Part shown: positions 1-10,009 of the stretch, piece after piece
How the letters are laid out: every line of letters starts with the position of its first letter
How positions within the stretch are numbered: position 1 is the first letter of the stretch
From: Enterobacter asburiae
GTDB lineage: Bacteria > Pseudomonadota > Gammaproteobacteria > Enterobacterales > Enterobacteriaceae
Assembly (NCBI RefSeq): GCF_021440515.1
Contig: NZ_JAKCMV010000039.1
Location: 1 to 64,000 of the forward strand
Direction of reading: 5' to 3'
DNA: 64,000 bases
The notes under the pieces: model-generated
Databases searched by the model: none
What the model was told of the DNA's origin: nothing
What the model saw: only the letters and a program-made list of their open reading frames with translations
Translations under genes and position numbers: made by a program

Positions 1-13
1 GTCCGTTCCGCCA
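1..13 (+). tRNA. tRNA-Asp, 3' end only (truncated by window)
   Basis: The first 13 bases match the end of the T arm, the acceptor strand and the CCA of enterobacterial tRNA-Asp. They sit directly upstream of tRNA-Trp, as in the aspT-trpT pair at the end of the E. coli rrnC operon. Only the tip is visible, so the anticodon cannot be checked; the identity rests on this match and on gene order. Confidence 0.7.
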
Positions 14-25
14 CTTATTAAGACA

Positions 26-52
26 TTAAGCCTGCTTACCTAGCAGGCTTAA
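26..52 (+). other. intercistronic hairpin between tRNA-Asp and tRNA-Trp
   Basis: A perfect 11-bp inverted repeat (26-36 with 42-52, 5-nt loop) lies between the two tRNA genes and has no T-run after it. It is more likely an RNA-processing structure than a terminator. Confidence 0.6.
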
Positions 53-66
53 TGGCAAGAAGATTT

Positions 67-142
67 AGGGGCGTAGCTCAGTTGGTAGAGCACCGGTCTC
101 CAAAACCGGGTGTCGCGAGTTCGAGTCTCTCCGCCCCTGCCA
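67..142 (+). tRNA. trpT: tRNA-Trp (CCA anticodon)
   Basis: The 76-nt cloverleaf has a 7-bp acceptor stem, a D loop, a CCA anticodon in the loop after ggtct, the TTCGAGT T-loop and an encoded 3' CCA. It is nearly identical to E. coli trpT and lies after tRNA-Asp at the end of what should be an rRNA operon outside the window. Confidence 0.97.
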
Positions 143-148
143 TATATA

Positions 149-178
149 ATCCTTTGCTTAGGCAAAGGATTTTTTTTG
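149..178 (+). terminator. Rho-independent terminator of the rRNA/tRNA operon
   Basis: A 9-bp stem (149-157 with 162-170) with a 4-nt loop is followed by an unbroken run of T. It lies 7 nt after tRNA-Trp. The stretch from here to the hdfR stop codon holds nothing else I can identify. Confidence 0.92.
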
Positions 179-240
179 CCTGAAATACGGCGAAACCCCT
201 CCTAAGAAGTGGCTTACTGCGTCCTTGCAGATTATGAGCA

Positions 241-1062
241 TCATTCCATTATGTTGTTTTTCAAGAGATCTTTTATTTGCGATTGCTTGTCGCTGTTCTG
301 CAACCAAATGGCATACAGCGGTCTTGAAAGGGTAGAGGAATCGCTCACGGTGTGTAATCCAGGCTTATTGTCCGCCCAGCGAGTGGGTAACCAGGTACAA
401 CCTTTGAGTAAAGCGAGCTGCTGACACGCAATCTCTGCGGAGCTTGTGGTGAGCTGTGGGACGTCATCACTGGCAATCAGACCTGCCTCGTGTTGCTGAA
501 AATCAGGACCCCATTCGAGCCGTAAATAATTCAGATCGGATTTCATTGCTGAAGGTTCTGAGGCATAAAGCGCGAGGCTGAACTGCCCGATAATTTGGCT
601 GCTAAATTCGTCCATTTTGGGGGCTTCTGTCGTGATCAGAAGATCCAGCTGACGCTCATGCAGTTGTTTTACCAGAGACTGACGTTGCGCAATCCGTGCC
701 TCAAACTGCAAATGACTGTGCGAGCGATACAGACGCGTAAGCCATTGACTGAGCATACATTCCCATAGCGACGCGCTGGCACCGATCGAAAATTCATTAT
801 GTCGTGAGGTATGCGCAACCTCTTTTCGCGCGGCTTGCCAGGTGTTCATTAACGTTTCGGCGTAGGGTAAGAGCTTCTCTCCGGCCGGCGTCAGACGGAT
901 ATTATTGCGATGACGGGTAAAAAGATTCACACCCAGCTGATTCTCAAGCTGGCGGATACGAAAACTAACCGCTGACTGCGTCAGGTAAAGGGCTTCCGCT
1001 GCTCGCCCAAAGTGACGCGTTCTGCTCACTTCGAGGAAAGTTTTTAGCAATTCCGTATCCAC
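241..1062 (-). CDS. hdfR: LysR-type transcriptional regulator HdfR
   Basis: This is a 273-residue LysR-family protein. The N-terminal winged helix-turn-helix (about residues 1-60) carries the typical stretch [20 protein letters not shown], followed by a periplasmic-binding-like effector domain. E. coli HdfR is known to repress flhDC and to act on gltBD. The position between trpT and the divergent yifE/maoP gene is the same as in E. coli. The 118-nt gap to maoP holds both promoters. The ATG start gives a length close to the family's (about 279). Confidence 0.93.
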   Translation of the reverse strand: MDTELLKTFLEVSRTRHFGRAAEALYLTQSAVSFRIRQLENQLGVNLFTRHRNNIRLTPAGEKLLPYAETLMNTWQAARKEVAHTSRHNEFSIGASASLWECMLSQWLTRLYRSHSHLQFEARIAQRQSLVKQLHERQLDLLITTEAPKMDEFSSQIIGQFSLALYASEPSAMKSDLNYLRLEWGPDFQQHEAGLIASDDVPQLTTSSAEIACQQLALLKGCTWLPTRWADNKPGLHTVSDSSTLSRPLYAIWLQNSDKQSQIKDLLKNNIME

Positions 1063-1180
1063 ATCTTTCTCCGCAAAATTATTTGTCGTTATGATTTAAA
1101 TGTTTTGTTTTACACTCTGTCAAGCGTAACTAATACTCCGCGCCATAAATAGCTCGGCCAAAGAATTAGGAGCGTGTAGG

Positions 1181-1519
1181 ATGGCGGAAAGCTTTACGAC
1201 GATGAATCGTTTTTTCGACAACAAAAATTATCCACGCGGGTTCTCTCGCCATGGTGATTTCACCATCAAAGAAGCACAACTGCTTGAGCGTCATGGTTAT
1301 GCCTTCAACGAGTTGGATCTGGGGAAACGTGAACCAGAAACGGAAGACGAAAAACAGTTTGTTGCCGTTTGCCGTGGTGAACGTGAGCCGGTTTCAGAAG
1401 CTGAACGTGTATGGATAAAGTATATGGCACGTATCAAGCGTCCTAAGCGTTTCCATACGCTGTCAGGCGGTAAGCCGCAGATGGAAGGCGCAGAAGATTA
1501 CACCGAGTCTGACGACTAA
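1181..1519 (+). CDS. maoP: macrodomain Ori organization protein MaoP (YifE, DUF413)
   Basis: This 112-residue protein has exactly the length of E. coli MaoP/YifE. It is small, charged and soluble, with no signal peptide or membrane segment. In E. coli MaoP works with the nearby maoS site to constrain the Ori macrodomain of the chromosome. It is divergent from hdfR, and its start is preceded by the SD-like TAGGAGCG. The maoS site itself was not identified here. Confidence 0.92.
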   Translation: MAESFTTMNRFFDNKNYPRGFSRHGDFTIKEAQLLERHGYAFNELDLGKREPETEDEKQFVAVCRGEREPVSEAERVWIKYMARIKRPKRFHTLSGGKPQMEGAEDYTESDD

Positions 1520-1530
1520 CGTGGTGAAGA

Positions 1531-1548
1531 AAGGGGCTAAGGCCCCTT
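1531..1548. terminator. bidirectional terminator between maoP and yifB
   Basis: A 7-bp stem (1531-1537 with 1542-1548) is flanked by A on the left and T on the right. It lies between the convergent ends of maoP and yifB and can serve both. Confidence 0.85.
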
Positions 1549-1550
1549 TT

Positions 1551-3071
1551 TTACGCCAGCATCTTTTGTAGATGCAGCAACAAACGATCGATCGCGCGAT
1601 AGCTCAGCGCTTCTTGCAAATGCCGCCTCTCTATTCCCGTACAGCCTTCAATATCCGCAATGGTTCTCGACACTTTCAACAACCGCTGCCACGCGCGTAT
1701 TGAAAGCCCAAACCTTGCCAGAGTCTCTTCAAGCCAAACCGCGTCTTCGGTATCCAGCTGGCAAAACTGCCTGATCTCCGCATTATCGAGATGCGCATTG
1801 AGCTTGTTCTGGCGGGCGTACTGCTTAGCTTGTGCATCAATAACCCGTTCACGTACTTGCGCAGACGTCACCCCTTGCCCGTTGTTCTGGCTAAGCAGGC
1901 CCGGAGGAGGAAGGGGGATCTCAAGAGAGAGATCGAACCGGTCGAGAAAAGGGCCGGAGAGTTTCCCCAGATAGCGGAGGGTCTGCTCAGGCGTGCAGCG
2001 GTTGTGATTGCCTTGATAGTGTCCTGTCGGGCTGGGGTTCATTGCGGCGACAAGCTGGAATCGTGCCGGGTAGCTAATTTTGGCCCGGGTACGGGATATA
2101 TGGATCTGTCCGGATTCGATAGGCTCACGCAGGGCATCCAGAACGCGTCGCTCAAATTCAGGTAGCTCATCGAGAAAAAGGATGCCGTTATGCGCCAGCG
2201 AAATTTCGCCAGGCCCGGGGATGCTTCCTCCACCTACCATCGCGGTGAGCGAGGCGCTGTGATGCGGTGAGCGAAACGGTCGCCGCCGCCACTGCTTGTG
2301 CAACGACGTCGCGCTGACGAGGCTAAAGATTGCGGCGCTTTCAAGCGCCTCACGATTATTGAGCGGCGGCAGCAGGCCATTTAAGCGGCTGGCCAGCATG
2401 GTTTTACCGGTGCCGGGCGGCCCTATCAACAGCAGGTTATGCCCACCCGCAGCCGTTATCTCTAACGCTCTCTTTCCCTGCTCCTGCCCAATAATGTCGC
2501 GGAGATCGTCCTGGCTGTCCTGTAGGGCAACGTCTGCCTCCTGCGGTTCATCCAGCTCATGCCGCCCTTCAAGGTACGCACACACTTCCTGGAGATGGCC
2601 CGCTATCAGGCATCCCTTTTCGGCGATGAGGCTCACTTCTGGCGCATTTTCATTGGCGACAATGATTTGGCGGCCGGCACCTATCGCTTCCAGCGCACCG
2701 GATATTGCTCCGGGAACGCCTCTTAGCGAGCCTGTAAGCGCGAGTTCACCCACGAACTCGTACGAGCCTAGCCTTGTGGTGTTGAGCTGCTCAGAGGCGG
2801 CGAGAAGCGCAATTGCGATAGGTAAATCGTATCGTCCACCCTCTTTGGGTAAATCAGCCGGCGCGAGATTAATCGTAATTTTCTTCGCCGGGAAGGTATA
2901 ACCGCTATTGATGATCGCGCTACGAACCCGGTCTCGGGCCTCTTTCACGGTGGTTTCCGGCAGCCCGACGAGGGTCAGACCGGGCAGTCCGTTACTGAGA
3001 TGAACCTCTACAGAAATCAGCGGCGCTTTCACGCCAATCGCAGCTCGCGTATAGACAACCGACAGTGACAT
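1551..3071 (-). CDS. yifB: YifB, ComM-like Mg-chelatase family AAA+ ATPase
   Basis: The product is 506 residues. An N-terminal Lon-protease-like ChlI domain (about 1-180) precedes an AAA+ core with Walker A GPPGTGKT (about residue 216) and Walker B GILFLDELPEF, then a C-terminal Mg-chelatase subdomain. Homologues include ComM, a branch-migration helicase in natural transformation; the E. coli role is not settled. The start is set by an AGGAGG at 3077-3082, 5 nt before the ATG at 3071. A GTG at 3077 would overlap that site and is less likely. Located upstream of the divergent ilv operon, as in E. coli. Confidence 0.93.
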   Translation of the reverse strand: MSLSVVYTRAAIGVKAPLISVEVHLSNGLPGLTLVGLPETTVKEARDRVRSAIINSGYTFPAKKITINLAPADLPKEGGRYDLPIAIALLAASEQLNTTRLGSYEFVGELALTGSLRGVPGAISGALEAIGAGRQIIVANENAPEVSLIAEKGCLIAGHLQEVCAYLEGRHELDEPQEADVALQDSQDDLRDIIGQEQGKRALEITAAGGHNLLLIGPPGTGKTMLASRLNGLLPPLNNREALESAAIFSLVSATSLHKQWRRRPFRSPHHSASLTAMVGGGSIPGPGEISLAHNGILFLDELPEFERRVLDALREPIESGQIHISRTRAKISYPARFQLVAAMNPSPTGHYQGNHNRCTPEQTLRYLGKLSGPFLDRFDLSLEIPLPPPGLLSQNNGQGVTSAQVRERVIDAQAKQYARQNKLNAHLDNAEIRQFCQLDTEDAVWLEETLARFGLSIRAWQRLLKVSRTIADIEGCTGIERRHLQEALSYRAIDRLLLHLQKMLA

Positions 3072-3343
3072 AAACACCTCCTGGTTGCTCCACTATGCCA
3101 AAGAACATTTTTGCCGTTAGGAGGGATTTATTTGATTTACGAGGCCGTTTCCTGACTTTTCACGACAAGTTGCAACGATTGCACTCCTCCGGAATCAGCG
3201 TCGCAAAGCGTGAAAATTCCTCATTAAGGCTCTCCGAAAGCCTTTAAAAAAATGAAAATTATTCATTTTCTATTTTTTGTATATAAAACAACGTGTTTTA
3301 GAAAATTGGTTCGCAGGCTAAACAAACGCGTCATAAATAAATC

Positions 3344-3371
3344 TTGTGTTAGATTCGAAAACTGTGATAAC
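3344..3371 (+). promoter_or_regulatory. candidate ilvLGMEDA promoter
   Basis: TTGTGT (3344-3349) and GATAAC (3366-3371) are 16 bp apart. A start near 3378 would give a leader of about 188 nt up to the attenuator, close to the roughly 186-nt terminated leader known for E. coli. The upstream stretch 3240-3340 is very AT-rich, as expected for an IHF/UP-type region, but I could not place a specific IHF site. The rest of the 342-nt yifB-ilvL gap shows nothing else clear. Confidence 0.5.
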
Positions 3372-3413
3372 TCTTTAGGCATTCCTTCGAACAAGATGCA
3401 AAAAGAACTGACA

Positions 3414-3512
3414 ATGACAGCCCTTCTACGAGTGATTAGCCTGGTCGTGATTAGCGTGGTGGTGATTATTATCCCACCGTGCGGGGCTGCACTTGGACGA
3501 GGAAAGGCTTAA
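3414..3512 (+). CDS. ilvL: ilvGMEDA operon leader peptide IlvL
   Basis: The 32-residue leader is very rich in Ile, Val and Leu, with the core VISLVVISVVVIIIP, as in E. coli IlvL. Ribosome stalling at these codons when charged branched-chain tRNAs are scarce prevents formation of the attenuator at 3536-3567. The ATG at 3414 was chosen because an upstream in-frame ATG gives a long AT-rich extension absent from the family. Confidence 0.96.
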   Translation: MTALLRVISLVVISVVVIIIPPCGAALGRGKA

Positions 3513-3535
3513 GAATCAAGCCTTAACGAACTAAG

Positions 3536-3567
3536 ACCCCCGCACCGAAAGGTCCGGGGGTTTTTTT
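3536..3567 (+). terminator. ilv operon attenuator terminator
   Basis: A GC-rich stem (3536-3546 with 3551-3561, one mismatch, GAAA loop) is followed by seven T. It lies 24 nt after the ilvL stop codon and 85 nt before ilvG. This is the classical multivalent attenuation arrangement. Confidence 0.93.
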
Positions 3568-3651
3568 ATGACTAAAAAACTTAAACGAGGAGCAGAGAAT
3601 GACGACTAGCATAAAATTCTGTTTCTCCCGATTTATGACGGGGAACTAACT

Positions 3652-5298
3652 ATGAATGGGGCACAGTGGGTGGTACATGCGTTGCGCGCACAGGGAGTGG
3701 AAACTGTCTTCGGTTATCCGGGGGGCGCAATTATGCCGATTTACGATGCACTGTATGACGGCGGCGTGGAACACCTCTTGTGCCGACACGAGCAGGGGGC
3801 AGCGATGGCGGCCATTGGCTATGCGCGTTCGACCGGTAAAACCGGCGTCTGCATGGCGACCTCTGGGCCGGGGGCGACCAACCTGATCACCGGTCTTGCC
3901 GACGCGCTGCTCGACTCCGTACCCGTTGTGGCCATTACCGGCCAGGTCGCTTCTCCCTTCATCGGCACCGATGCTTTCCAGGAAGTGGATGTGCTCGGTC
4001 TGTCGCTGGCCTGCACCAAGCACAGCTTCCTCGTGCAGTCGCTGGAAGAGTTACCGCGCGTGATGGCGGAAGCTTTCGACGTCGCGAACTCAGGCCGTCC
4101 AGGCCCGGTTCTGGTTGATATTCCTAAAGATATTCAGGTTGCGCTGGGCGATATGGAGCCGCATTTTTCCACCGTTGAAAACAACGACGCTTTCCCTCAC
4201 GCCGGGGTTGAAGCCGCACGCCAGATGCTGGCCGACGCGCAAAAGCCGATGCTCTACGTCGGCGGCGGCGTGGGGATGGCGCGGGCGGTTCCGGCGCTGC
4301 GTGAGTTTATCGCTGCAACGCAAATACCTGCCGCCTGCACGCTGAAAGGGCTGGGCGCGGTAGATGCGGACTACCCGTACTATCTGGGGATGCTGGGAAT
4401 GCACGGCACCAAAGCAGCAAACTTCGCCGTTCAGGAGTGCGATCTGCTCATCGCCGTGGGCGCGCGTTTTGACGATCGCGTTACGGGCAAGCTGAATACC
4501 TTTGCGCCGAATGCCAAAGTCATTCATATGGATATCGACCCGGCGGAAATGAACAAGCTGCGCCAGGTGCATGTAGCCTTGCAGGGCGATCTCAATGCGC
4601 TGTTACCGGCATTGCAGCAGCCATTAGATATCAGCGAATGGCGTCAGCACGCGGCGGATATGCGCGTTGAACACGCCTGGCGCTACGACCATCCGGGCGA
4701 CGCTATCTACGCGCCGCTGCTGTTAAAACAGCTCTCCGATCGCAAGCCGACAGACTGCGTGGTGACCACCGACGTGGGCCAGCACCAGATGTGGTCTGCG
4801 CAACACATGACCTACACCCGTCCGGAAAACTTCATCACGTCCAGTGGCTTAGGGACGATGGGCTTTGGCCTGCCGGCTGCCGTGGGGGCGCAGGTCGCGC
4901 GTCCGAACGACACCGTTATCTGCATCTCCGGTGACGGCTCGTTCATGATGAACGTTCAGGAGCTGGGCACCGTGAAGCGTAAGCAGCTGCCGCTGAAGAT
5001 TGTATTACTCGATAACCAGCGTTTAGGCATGGTGCGCCAGTGGCAGCAGCTGTTCTTCCAGGAACGCTACAGTGAAACCACCCTGACCGATAACCCCGAT
5101 TTCCTCGTTCTGGCCAGCGCCTTTGGTATCCCGGGCCAGCACATCACTCGTAAAGACCAGGTTGAAGCGGCACTCGACACCATGCTGTCAAGCGAAGGGC
5201 CTTACCTGCTTCATGTCTCAATCGACGAGCTTGAGAACGTCTGGCCATTGGTACCGCCAGGTGCCAGTAACTCACAAATGCTGGAGAAATTATCATGA
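3652..5298 (+). CDS. ilvG: acetolactate synthase II large subunit, intact
   Basis: The 548-residue thiamine-diphosphate enzyme condenses two pyruvates, or pyruvate plus 2-oxobutyrate, in Val/Leu/Ile synthesis. The catalytic glutamate is at position 47 (RHEQGA), and the ThDP/Mg motif GDGSFMMN lies at about 425. The reading frame is unbroken, unlike the frameshifted ilvG of E. coli K-12. The valine-insensitive isozyme II is therefore expected to work. The last bases overlap ilvM (ATGA), which implies coupled translation with the small subunit. Confidence 0.97.
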   Translation: MNGAQWVVHALRAQGVETVFGYPGGAIMPIYDALYDGGVEHLLCRHEQGAAMAAIGYARSTGKTGVCMATSGPGATNLITGLADALLDSVPVVAITGQVASPFIGTDAFQEVDVLGLSLACTKHSFLVQSLEELPRVMAEAFDVANSGRPGPVLVDIPKDIQVALGDMEPHFSTVENNDAFPHAGVEAARQMLADAQKPMLYVGGGVGMARAVPALREFIAATQIPAACTLKGLGAVDADYPYYLGMLGMHGTKAANFAVQECDLLIAVGARFDDRVTGKLNTFAPNAKVIHMDIDPAEMNKLRQVHVALQGDLNALLPALQQPLDISEWRQHAADMRVEHAWRYDHPGDAIYAPLLLKQLSDRKPTDCVVTTDVGQHQMWSAQHMTYTRPENFITSSGLGTMGFGLPAAVGAQVARPNDTVICISGDGSFMMNVQELGTVKRKQLPLKIVLLDNQRLGMVRQWQQLFFQERYSETTLTDNPDFLVLASAFGIPGQHITRKDQVEAALDTMLSSEGPYLLHVSIDELENVWPLVPPGASNSQMLEKLS

Positions 5299-5558
5299 TG
5301 CATCATCAGGTCGCCGTGCAGGCTCGCTTCAATCCGGAAACGTTAGAACGCGTTTTGCGCGTGGTTCGTCATCGTGGTTTTCAAATTTGCTCTATGAATA
5401 TGGAGACAGCCACTGACGCCCAAAACATCAATATCGAATTAACCGTTGCCAGCCCTCGGCCGGTCGACTTACTGTTTAGTCAGTTAAATAAACTGGTAGA
5501 CGTTGCACATGTTGCCATCTGCCAGAGCACAACCACATCACAACAAATCCGTGCCTAA
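5295..5558 (+). CDS. ilvM: acetolactate synthase II small subunit IlvM
   Basis: The protein is 87 residues, the E. coli length, and forms an ACT-like regulatory/stabilising subunit. The conserved core is [18 protein letters not shown]. It starts within the last codon of ilvG (4-nt overlap), consistent with 1:1 assembly of the isozyme II holoenzyme. ilvE follows after 18 nt in the same operon. Confidence 0.96.
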   Translation: MMHHQVAVQARFNPETLERVLRVVRHRGFQICSMNMETATDAQNINIELTVASPRPVDLLFSQLNKLVDVAHVAICQSTTTSQQIRA

Positions 5559-5576
5559 GCGCGACAGGAAGAAAAA

Positions 5577-6506
5577 ATGACGACGAAAAAAGCTGATTAC
5601 ATTTGGTTCAACGGTGAGATGGTTCGTTGGGAGGACGCGAAGGTCCACGTGATGTCCCACGCGCTGCACTACGGTACTTCCGTGTTTGAAGGTATCCGCT
5701 GCTACGATTCTCACAAAGGGCCAGTGGTGTTCCGCCATCGCGAACACATGCAGCGTCTGCATGATTCAGCCAAAATTTATCGTTTCCCGGTATCTCAAAG
5801 CGTTGATGAGCTGATGGAAGCGTGCCGCGAGGTGATCCGCAAGAACAACTTGACCAGCGCCTATATTCGTCCGCTGGTGTTTGTGGGTGATGTGGGGATG
5901 GGCGTGAACCCGCCAGCCGGTTATACCACCGATGTGATCATTGCCGCGTTCCCGTGGGGCGCTTACCTGGGGGCGGAAGCACTGGATCAGGGGATCGACG
6001 CAATGGTTTCTTCCTGGAACCGCGTGGCGCCAAACACCATCCCAACGGCGGCAAAAGCGGGCGGTAACTACCTCTCTTCTCTGCTGGTTGGCAGCGAAGC
6101 GCGTCGTCATGGTTATCAGGAAGGTATCGCCCTTGACGTGAATGGCTATATCTCCGAAGGCGCGGGTGAAAACCTCTTCGAAGTGAAAGACGGCATCCTG
6201 TTCACCCCGCCGTTTACCTCTTCTGCACTGCCGGGCATTACCCGCGACGCCATTATCAAGCTGGCGAAAGATCTGGGTATCGAAGTGCGCGAGCAGGTGC
6301 TGTCCCGCGAATCCCTGTATCTGGCCGACGAAGTGTTCATGTCCGGTACGGCGGCTGAAATCACGCCGGTTCGCAGCGTAGACGGTATTCAGGTGGGCGA
6401 AGGCCGCTGTGGCCCGGTCACCAAACGCATCCAGCAAGCCTTCTTTGGCCTCTTCACCGGCGAAACCGAAGATAAATACGGCTGGTTGGATCAGGTTAAC
6501 AACTAA
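5577..6506 (+). CDS. ilvE: branched-chain amino acid aminotransferase
   Basis: The 309-residue fold-type IV PLP transaminase carries out the last step of Ile, Val and Leu synthesis with glutamate as amino donor. The PLP-binding lysine is K160 in the context TAAKAGGNYL. A strong purine-rich SD (AGGAAGAAAA) precedes the ATG. It is the fourth reading frame of the ilvLGMEDA operon. Confidence 0.97.
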   Translation: MTTKKADYIWFNGEMVRWEDAKVHVMSHALHYGTSVFEGIRCYDSHKGPVVFRHREHMQRLHDSAKIYRFPVSQSVDELMEACREVIRKNNLTSAYIRPLVFVGDVGMGVNPPAGYTTDVIIAAFPWGAYLGAEALDQGIDAMVSSWNRVAPNTIPTAAKAGGNYLSSLLVGSEARRHGYQEGIALDVNGYISEGAGENLFEVKDGILFTPPFTSSALPGITRDAIIKLAKDLGIEVREQVLSRESLYLADEVFMSGTAAEITPVRSVDGIQVGEGRCGPVTKRIQQAFFGLFTGETEDKYGWLDQVNN

Positions 6507-6514
6507 GAACACAT

Positions 6515-6538
6515 ATGGGACGGCACGCACCGTCCCAT
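6515..6538 (+). other. hairpin between ilvE and ilvD
   Basis: A perfect 9-bp stem (6515-6523 with 6530-6538, 6-nt loop) fills the ilvE-ilvD gap. Only three T follow it, so it is a weak terminator at most. It could act in mRNA processing or in setting ilvDA expression relative to ilvGME. Confidence 0.6.
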
Positions 6539-6566
6539 TTGATAGTCAGACGGGAGTAAATAAGCC

Positions 6567-8417
6567 ATGCCTAAGTATCGTTCCGCCACTACCACCCACG
6601 GCCGTAATATGGCGGGTGCCCGCGCGCTGTGGCGCGCCACCGGGATGACCGACGCCGATTTCGGCAAGCCAATTATTGCTGTGGTGAACTCCTTTACCCA
6701 GTTCGTTCCGGGCCACGTCCACCTGCGCGATCTGGGTAAACTGGTCGCAGAGCAAATCGAAGCGTCCGGCGGTGTGGCGAAAGAGTTCAACACCATTGCG
6801 GTGGATGACGGTATCGCGATGGGGCACGGGGGTATGCTCTATTCTCTGCCGTCGCGCGAGCTGATCGCCGACTCCGTTGAGTACATGGTCAACGCCCACT
6901 GTGCCGATGCGATGGTCTGTATCTCCAACTGCGACAAAATCACCCCAGGGATGCTGATGGCCTCCCTGCGCCTCAACATTCCGGTGATCTTTGTGTCCGG
7001 CGGCCCAATGGAAGCGGGTAAAACCAAGCTTTCCGACAAAATCATCAAGCTCGATCTGGTCGATGCGATGATTCAGGGCGCGGATCCAAAAGTCTCTGAC
7101 GAGCAGAGCGATCAGGTAGAGCGTTCCGCCTGTCCGACCTGCGGTTCCTGTTCCGGGATGTTCACCGCCAACTCCATGAACTGCCTGACCGAAGCGCTGG
7201 GCCTGTCTCAGCCGGGCAACGGCTCGCTGCTGGCGACCCACGCCGACCGTAAACAGCTGTTCCTTAACGCCGGTAAGCGCATCGTTGAGCTGACCAAACG
7301 CTATTACGAGCAGGACGACGCCAGCGCGCTGCCGCGCAACATTGCCAGCAAAGCCGCGTTTGAAAACGCCATGACGCTGGATATCGCCATGGGCGGCTCC
7401 ACCAACACCGTTCTGCACCTGCTGGCCGCCGCGCAGGAAGCGGAAATCGACTTCACCATGAGCGATATCGACAAGCTGTCCCGCAAGGTGCCGCAGCTGT
7501 GTAAAGTCGCGCCAAGTACCCAGAAATATCACATGGAAGACGTTCACCGTGCCGGTGGCGTGCTGGGTATTCTCGGCGAGCTGGATCGCGCCGGGTTGAT
7601 GAACCGCGACGTGAAAAACGTGCTCGGCCTGACGCTGCCTGAAGCACTCGATCGCTACGACGTGATGCTGACCAAAGACGAAGCGGTAAAAAACATGTTC
7701 CGCGCCGGCCCGGCGGGCATTCGTACCACGCAGGCCTTCTCGCAGGACTGCCGCTGGGACACGCTGGACGACGATCGCGCCGAAGGCTGCATTCGCTCGC
7801 TGGAGCACGCCTACAGCAAAGACGGCGGTCTGGCCGTGCTGTACGGTAACTTCGCGGAAAACGGCTGCATCGTGAAAACCGCAGGCGTTGACGACAGCAT
7901 CCTGAAATTCACCGGCCCGGCAAAAGTGTACGAAAGCCAGGACGACGCGGTAGAAGCCATTCTCGGCGGTAAAGTGGTGGCGGGCGACGTCGTCGTTATC
8001 CGTTACGAAGGGCCGAAAGGCGGGCCGGGGATGCAGGAGATGCTCTACCCGACCACCTTCCTGAAATCGATGGGCCTCGGCAAAGCCTGCGCGCTGATCA
8101 CCGACGGCCGTTTCTCCGGCGGGACCTCCGGCCTGTCTATCGGCCACGTTTCGCCTGAAGCGGCGAGCGGCGGCAACATCGCCATCATCGAAGACGGTGA
8201 CCTGATCGAAATCGACATTCCGAACCGTGGCATTCAGCTCAGGCTGAGCGACCAGGAAATTGCCGCCCGTCGTGAAGCGCAGGAAGCGCGCGGCGACAAA
8301 GCCTGGACGCCGAAAGATCGCCAGCGTGAAGTCTCCTTCGCGCTGCGTGCCTACGCGAGCCTGGCCACCAGTGCAGATAAAGGCGCGGTGCGCGATAAAT
8401 CTAAACTTGGGGGCTAA
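6567..8417 (+). CDS. ilvD: dihydroxy-acid dehydratase
   Basis: The 616-residue [4Fe-4S] enzyme dehydrates 2,3-dihydroxy-isovalerate and -3-methylvalerate to the 2-oxo acids. Cluster-ligand cysteines are visible at C122 (NCDKITPGM) and at about 195 ([11 protein letters not shown]). An SD (ACGGGAG) lies upstream. The stop codon overlaps the first possible ilvA ATG. Confidence 0.97.
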   Translation: MPKYRSATTTHGRNMAGARALWRATGMTDADFGKPIIAVVNSFTQFVPGHVHLRDLGKLVAEQIEASGGVAKEFNTIAVDDGIAMGHGGMLYSLPSRELIADSVEYMVNAHCADAMVCISNCDKITPGMLMASLRLNIPVIFVSGGPMEAGKTKLSDKIIKLDLVDAMIQGADPKVSDEQSDQVERSACPTCGSCSGMFTANSMNCLTEALGLSQPGNGSLLATHADRKQLFLNAGKRIVELTKRYYEQDDASALPRNIASKAAFENAMTLDIAMGGSTNTVLHLLAAAQEAEIDFTMSDIDKLSRKVPQLCKVAPSTQKYHMEDVHRAGGVLGILGELDRAGLMNRDVKNVLGLTLPEALDRYDVMLTKDEAVKNMFRAGPAGIRTTQAFSQDCRWDTLDDDRAEGCIRSLEHAYSKDGGLAVLYGNFAENGCIVKTAGVDDSILKFTGPAKVYESQDDAVEAILGGKVVAGDVVVIRYEGPKGGPGMQEMLYPTTFLKSMGLGKACALITDGRFSGGTSGLSIGHVSPEAASGGNIAIIEDGDLIEIDIPNRGIQLRLSDQEIAARREAQEARGDKAWTPKDRQREVSFALRAYASLATSADKGAVRDKSKLGG

Positions 8418-8419
8418 TG

Positions 8420-9964
8420 ATGGCCGAGTCACAACCCTTATCCGCCGCCCCTGAGGGGGCGGAATATCTGCGGGCGGTACTGCGCGCGCCGGTCTATGAG
8501 GCCGTGCAGGTCACGCCGCTGCAAAAAATGGACAAGCTCTCGTCGCGCCTCGACAACGTAATTTTAGTGAAGCGCGAAGATCGCCAGCCGGTACATAGCT
8601 TTAAGCTGCGCGGGGCCTACGCGATGATGGCGGGGCTGACCGATGAGCAGAAAGCGCGCGGCGTGATTACCGCCTCTGCGGGTAACCACGCGCAGGGCGT
8701 GGCGTTCTCGTCTGCGCGTCTGGGGCTGAAGGCGCTGATCGTCATGCCGGTTGCCACGGCGGATATCAAAGTGGATGCGGTGCGTGGTTTTGGTGGTGAA
8801 GTGCTGCTTCACGGCGCCAACTTTGACGAAGCGAAAGCCAAAGCGATTGAGCTGGCGCAACAGCAGGGCTTTACCTGGGTGCCGCCGTTCGATCACCCGA
8901 TGGTGATTGCCGGACAGGGCACGCTGGCGCTGGAACTACTACAGCAGGATGCCCATCTCGATCGCGTGTTTGTCCCGGTGGGCGGCGGCGGTCTTGCGGC
9001 GGGCGTCGCGGTGCTGATCAAACAGCTGATGCCGCAGATCAAAGTGATCGCCGTTGAGGCGGAAGATTCAGCCTGCCTGAAAGCGGCGCTCGATGCCGGG
9101 CATCCGGTGGATCTTCCCCGCGTCGGGCTGTTTGCCGAGGGCGTGGCGGTTAAGCGCATCGGCGACGAAACCTTCCGTCTTTGCCAGGAGTATCTCGACG
9201 ATATCGTCACCGTGGACAGCGATGCGATCTGCGCGGCCATGAAAGATCTGTTCGAGGACGTGCGCGCGGTGGCGGAACCGTCCGGCGCGCTGGCGCTGGC
9301 GGGCATGAAAAAATACATCGCCCAGCACAACATTCGCGGCGAGCGGCTGGCGCACGTGCTTTCTGGCGCGAACGTCAACTTCCACGGCCTGCGCTACGTG
9401 TCCGAGCGCTGCGAGCTGGGTGAACAGCGTGAAGCGCTGCTGGCGGTGACCATTCCGGAAGAGAAGGGCAGCTTCCTCAAGTTCTGCCAGCTGCTGGGCG
9501 GGCGTTCGGTGACGGAGTTTAACTACCGTTTTGCCGATGCCAAAGACGCCTGCATTTTTGTCGGCGTGCGTTTAAGCCGCGGCCTGGACGAGCGCAAGGA
9601 GATCCTCAGCCTGCTTCACGAAGGCGGCTACAGCGTGGTCGATCTCTCCGACGATGAGATGGCGAAGCTGCACGTGCGCTACATGGTGGGCGGACGCCCG
9701 TCGAAGCCGCTACGTGAACGTCTGTTCAGCTTCGAGTTCCCGGAATCCCCGGGCGCGTTGCTCAAGTTCCTGCATACGCTCGGCACGCACTGGAATATTT
9801 CTCTGTTCCACTACCGCAGCCACGGTACCGACTACGGTCGCGTGCTGGCGGCGTTCGAGCTGGGCGAGCACGAGCCTGATTTCGAAACGCGGCTGAACGA
9901 GCTGGGCTATGAGTGTCACGACGAAACCCATAACCCGGCGTTCAGGTTCTTCCTGGCGGGTTAA
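8420..9964 (+). CDS. ilvA: threonine deaminase (biosynthetic)
   Basis: The 514-residue PLP enzyme makes 2-oxobutyrate from threonine and is inhibited by Ile and activated by Val. The PLP lysine is K62 (HSFKLRG); the glycine-rich phosphate loop GGGGLAAG is at about 188; two ACT-like regulatory domains follow from about 330. Tandem ATGs at 8417 and 8420 make the start ambiguous by one codon. I chose 8420, which gives the E. coli length. The gene is coupled to ilvD by overlap and is the last of the operon. Confidence 0.96.
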   Translation: MAESQPLSAAPEGAEYLRAVLRAPVYEAVQVTPLQKMDKLSSRLDNVILVKREDRQPVHSFKLRGAYAMMAGLTDEQKARGVITASAGNHAQGVAFSSARLGLKALIVMPVATADIKVDAVRGFGGEVLLHGANFDEAKAKAIELAQQQGFTWVPPFDHPMVIAGQGTLALELLQQDAHLDRVFVPVGGGGLAAGVAVLIKQLMPQIKVIAVEAEDSACLKAALDAGHPVDLPRVGLFAEGVAVKRIGDETFRLCQEYLDDIVTVDSDAICAAMKDLFEDVRAVAEPSGALALAGMKKYIAQHNIRGERLAHVLSGANVNFHGLRYVSERCELGEQREALLAVTIPEEKGSFLKFCQLLGGRSVTEFNYRFADAKDACIFVGVRLSRGLDERKEILSLLHEGGYSVVDLSDDEMAKLHVRYMVGGRPSKPLRERLFSFEFPESPGALLKFLHTLGTHWNISLFHYRSHGTDYGRVLAAFELGEHEPDFETRLNELGYECHDETHNPAFRFFLAG

Positions 9965-9978
9965 GGCGAGGCCTGCGT

Positions 9979-10008
9979 GTAGGCCGGGTAAGCGTAGCGC
10001 CACCCGGC
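9979..10008. repeat. REP element between ilvA and ilvY
   Basis: An imperfect palindrome of the REP/PU type (GTAGGCCGGGTAAGCG arm, loop, CACCCGGC arm) fills the gap between the convergent ilvA and ilvY stops. It is similar to the units at 15002, 41988, 42031, 61701 and 61736. Confidence 0.85.
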
Positions 10009-10009
10009 T

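Noticed and set aside
209-424. 71-codon ORF after the tRNA-Trp terminator
   Set aside because: It overlaps the hdfR 3' end antisense and has no SD or family resemblance.
6546-8432. 628-codon open frame antisense to ilvD
   Set aside because: ilvD is certain from its motifs; the antisense frame is a GC-rich codon shadow with Arg/His/Gln-rich low-complexity translation.
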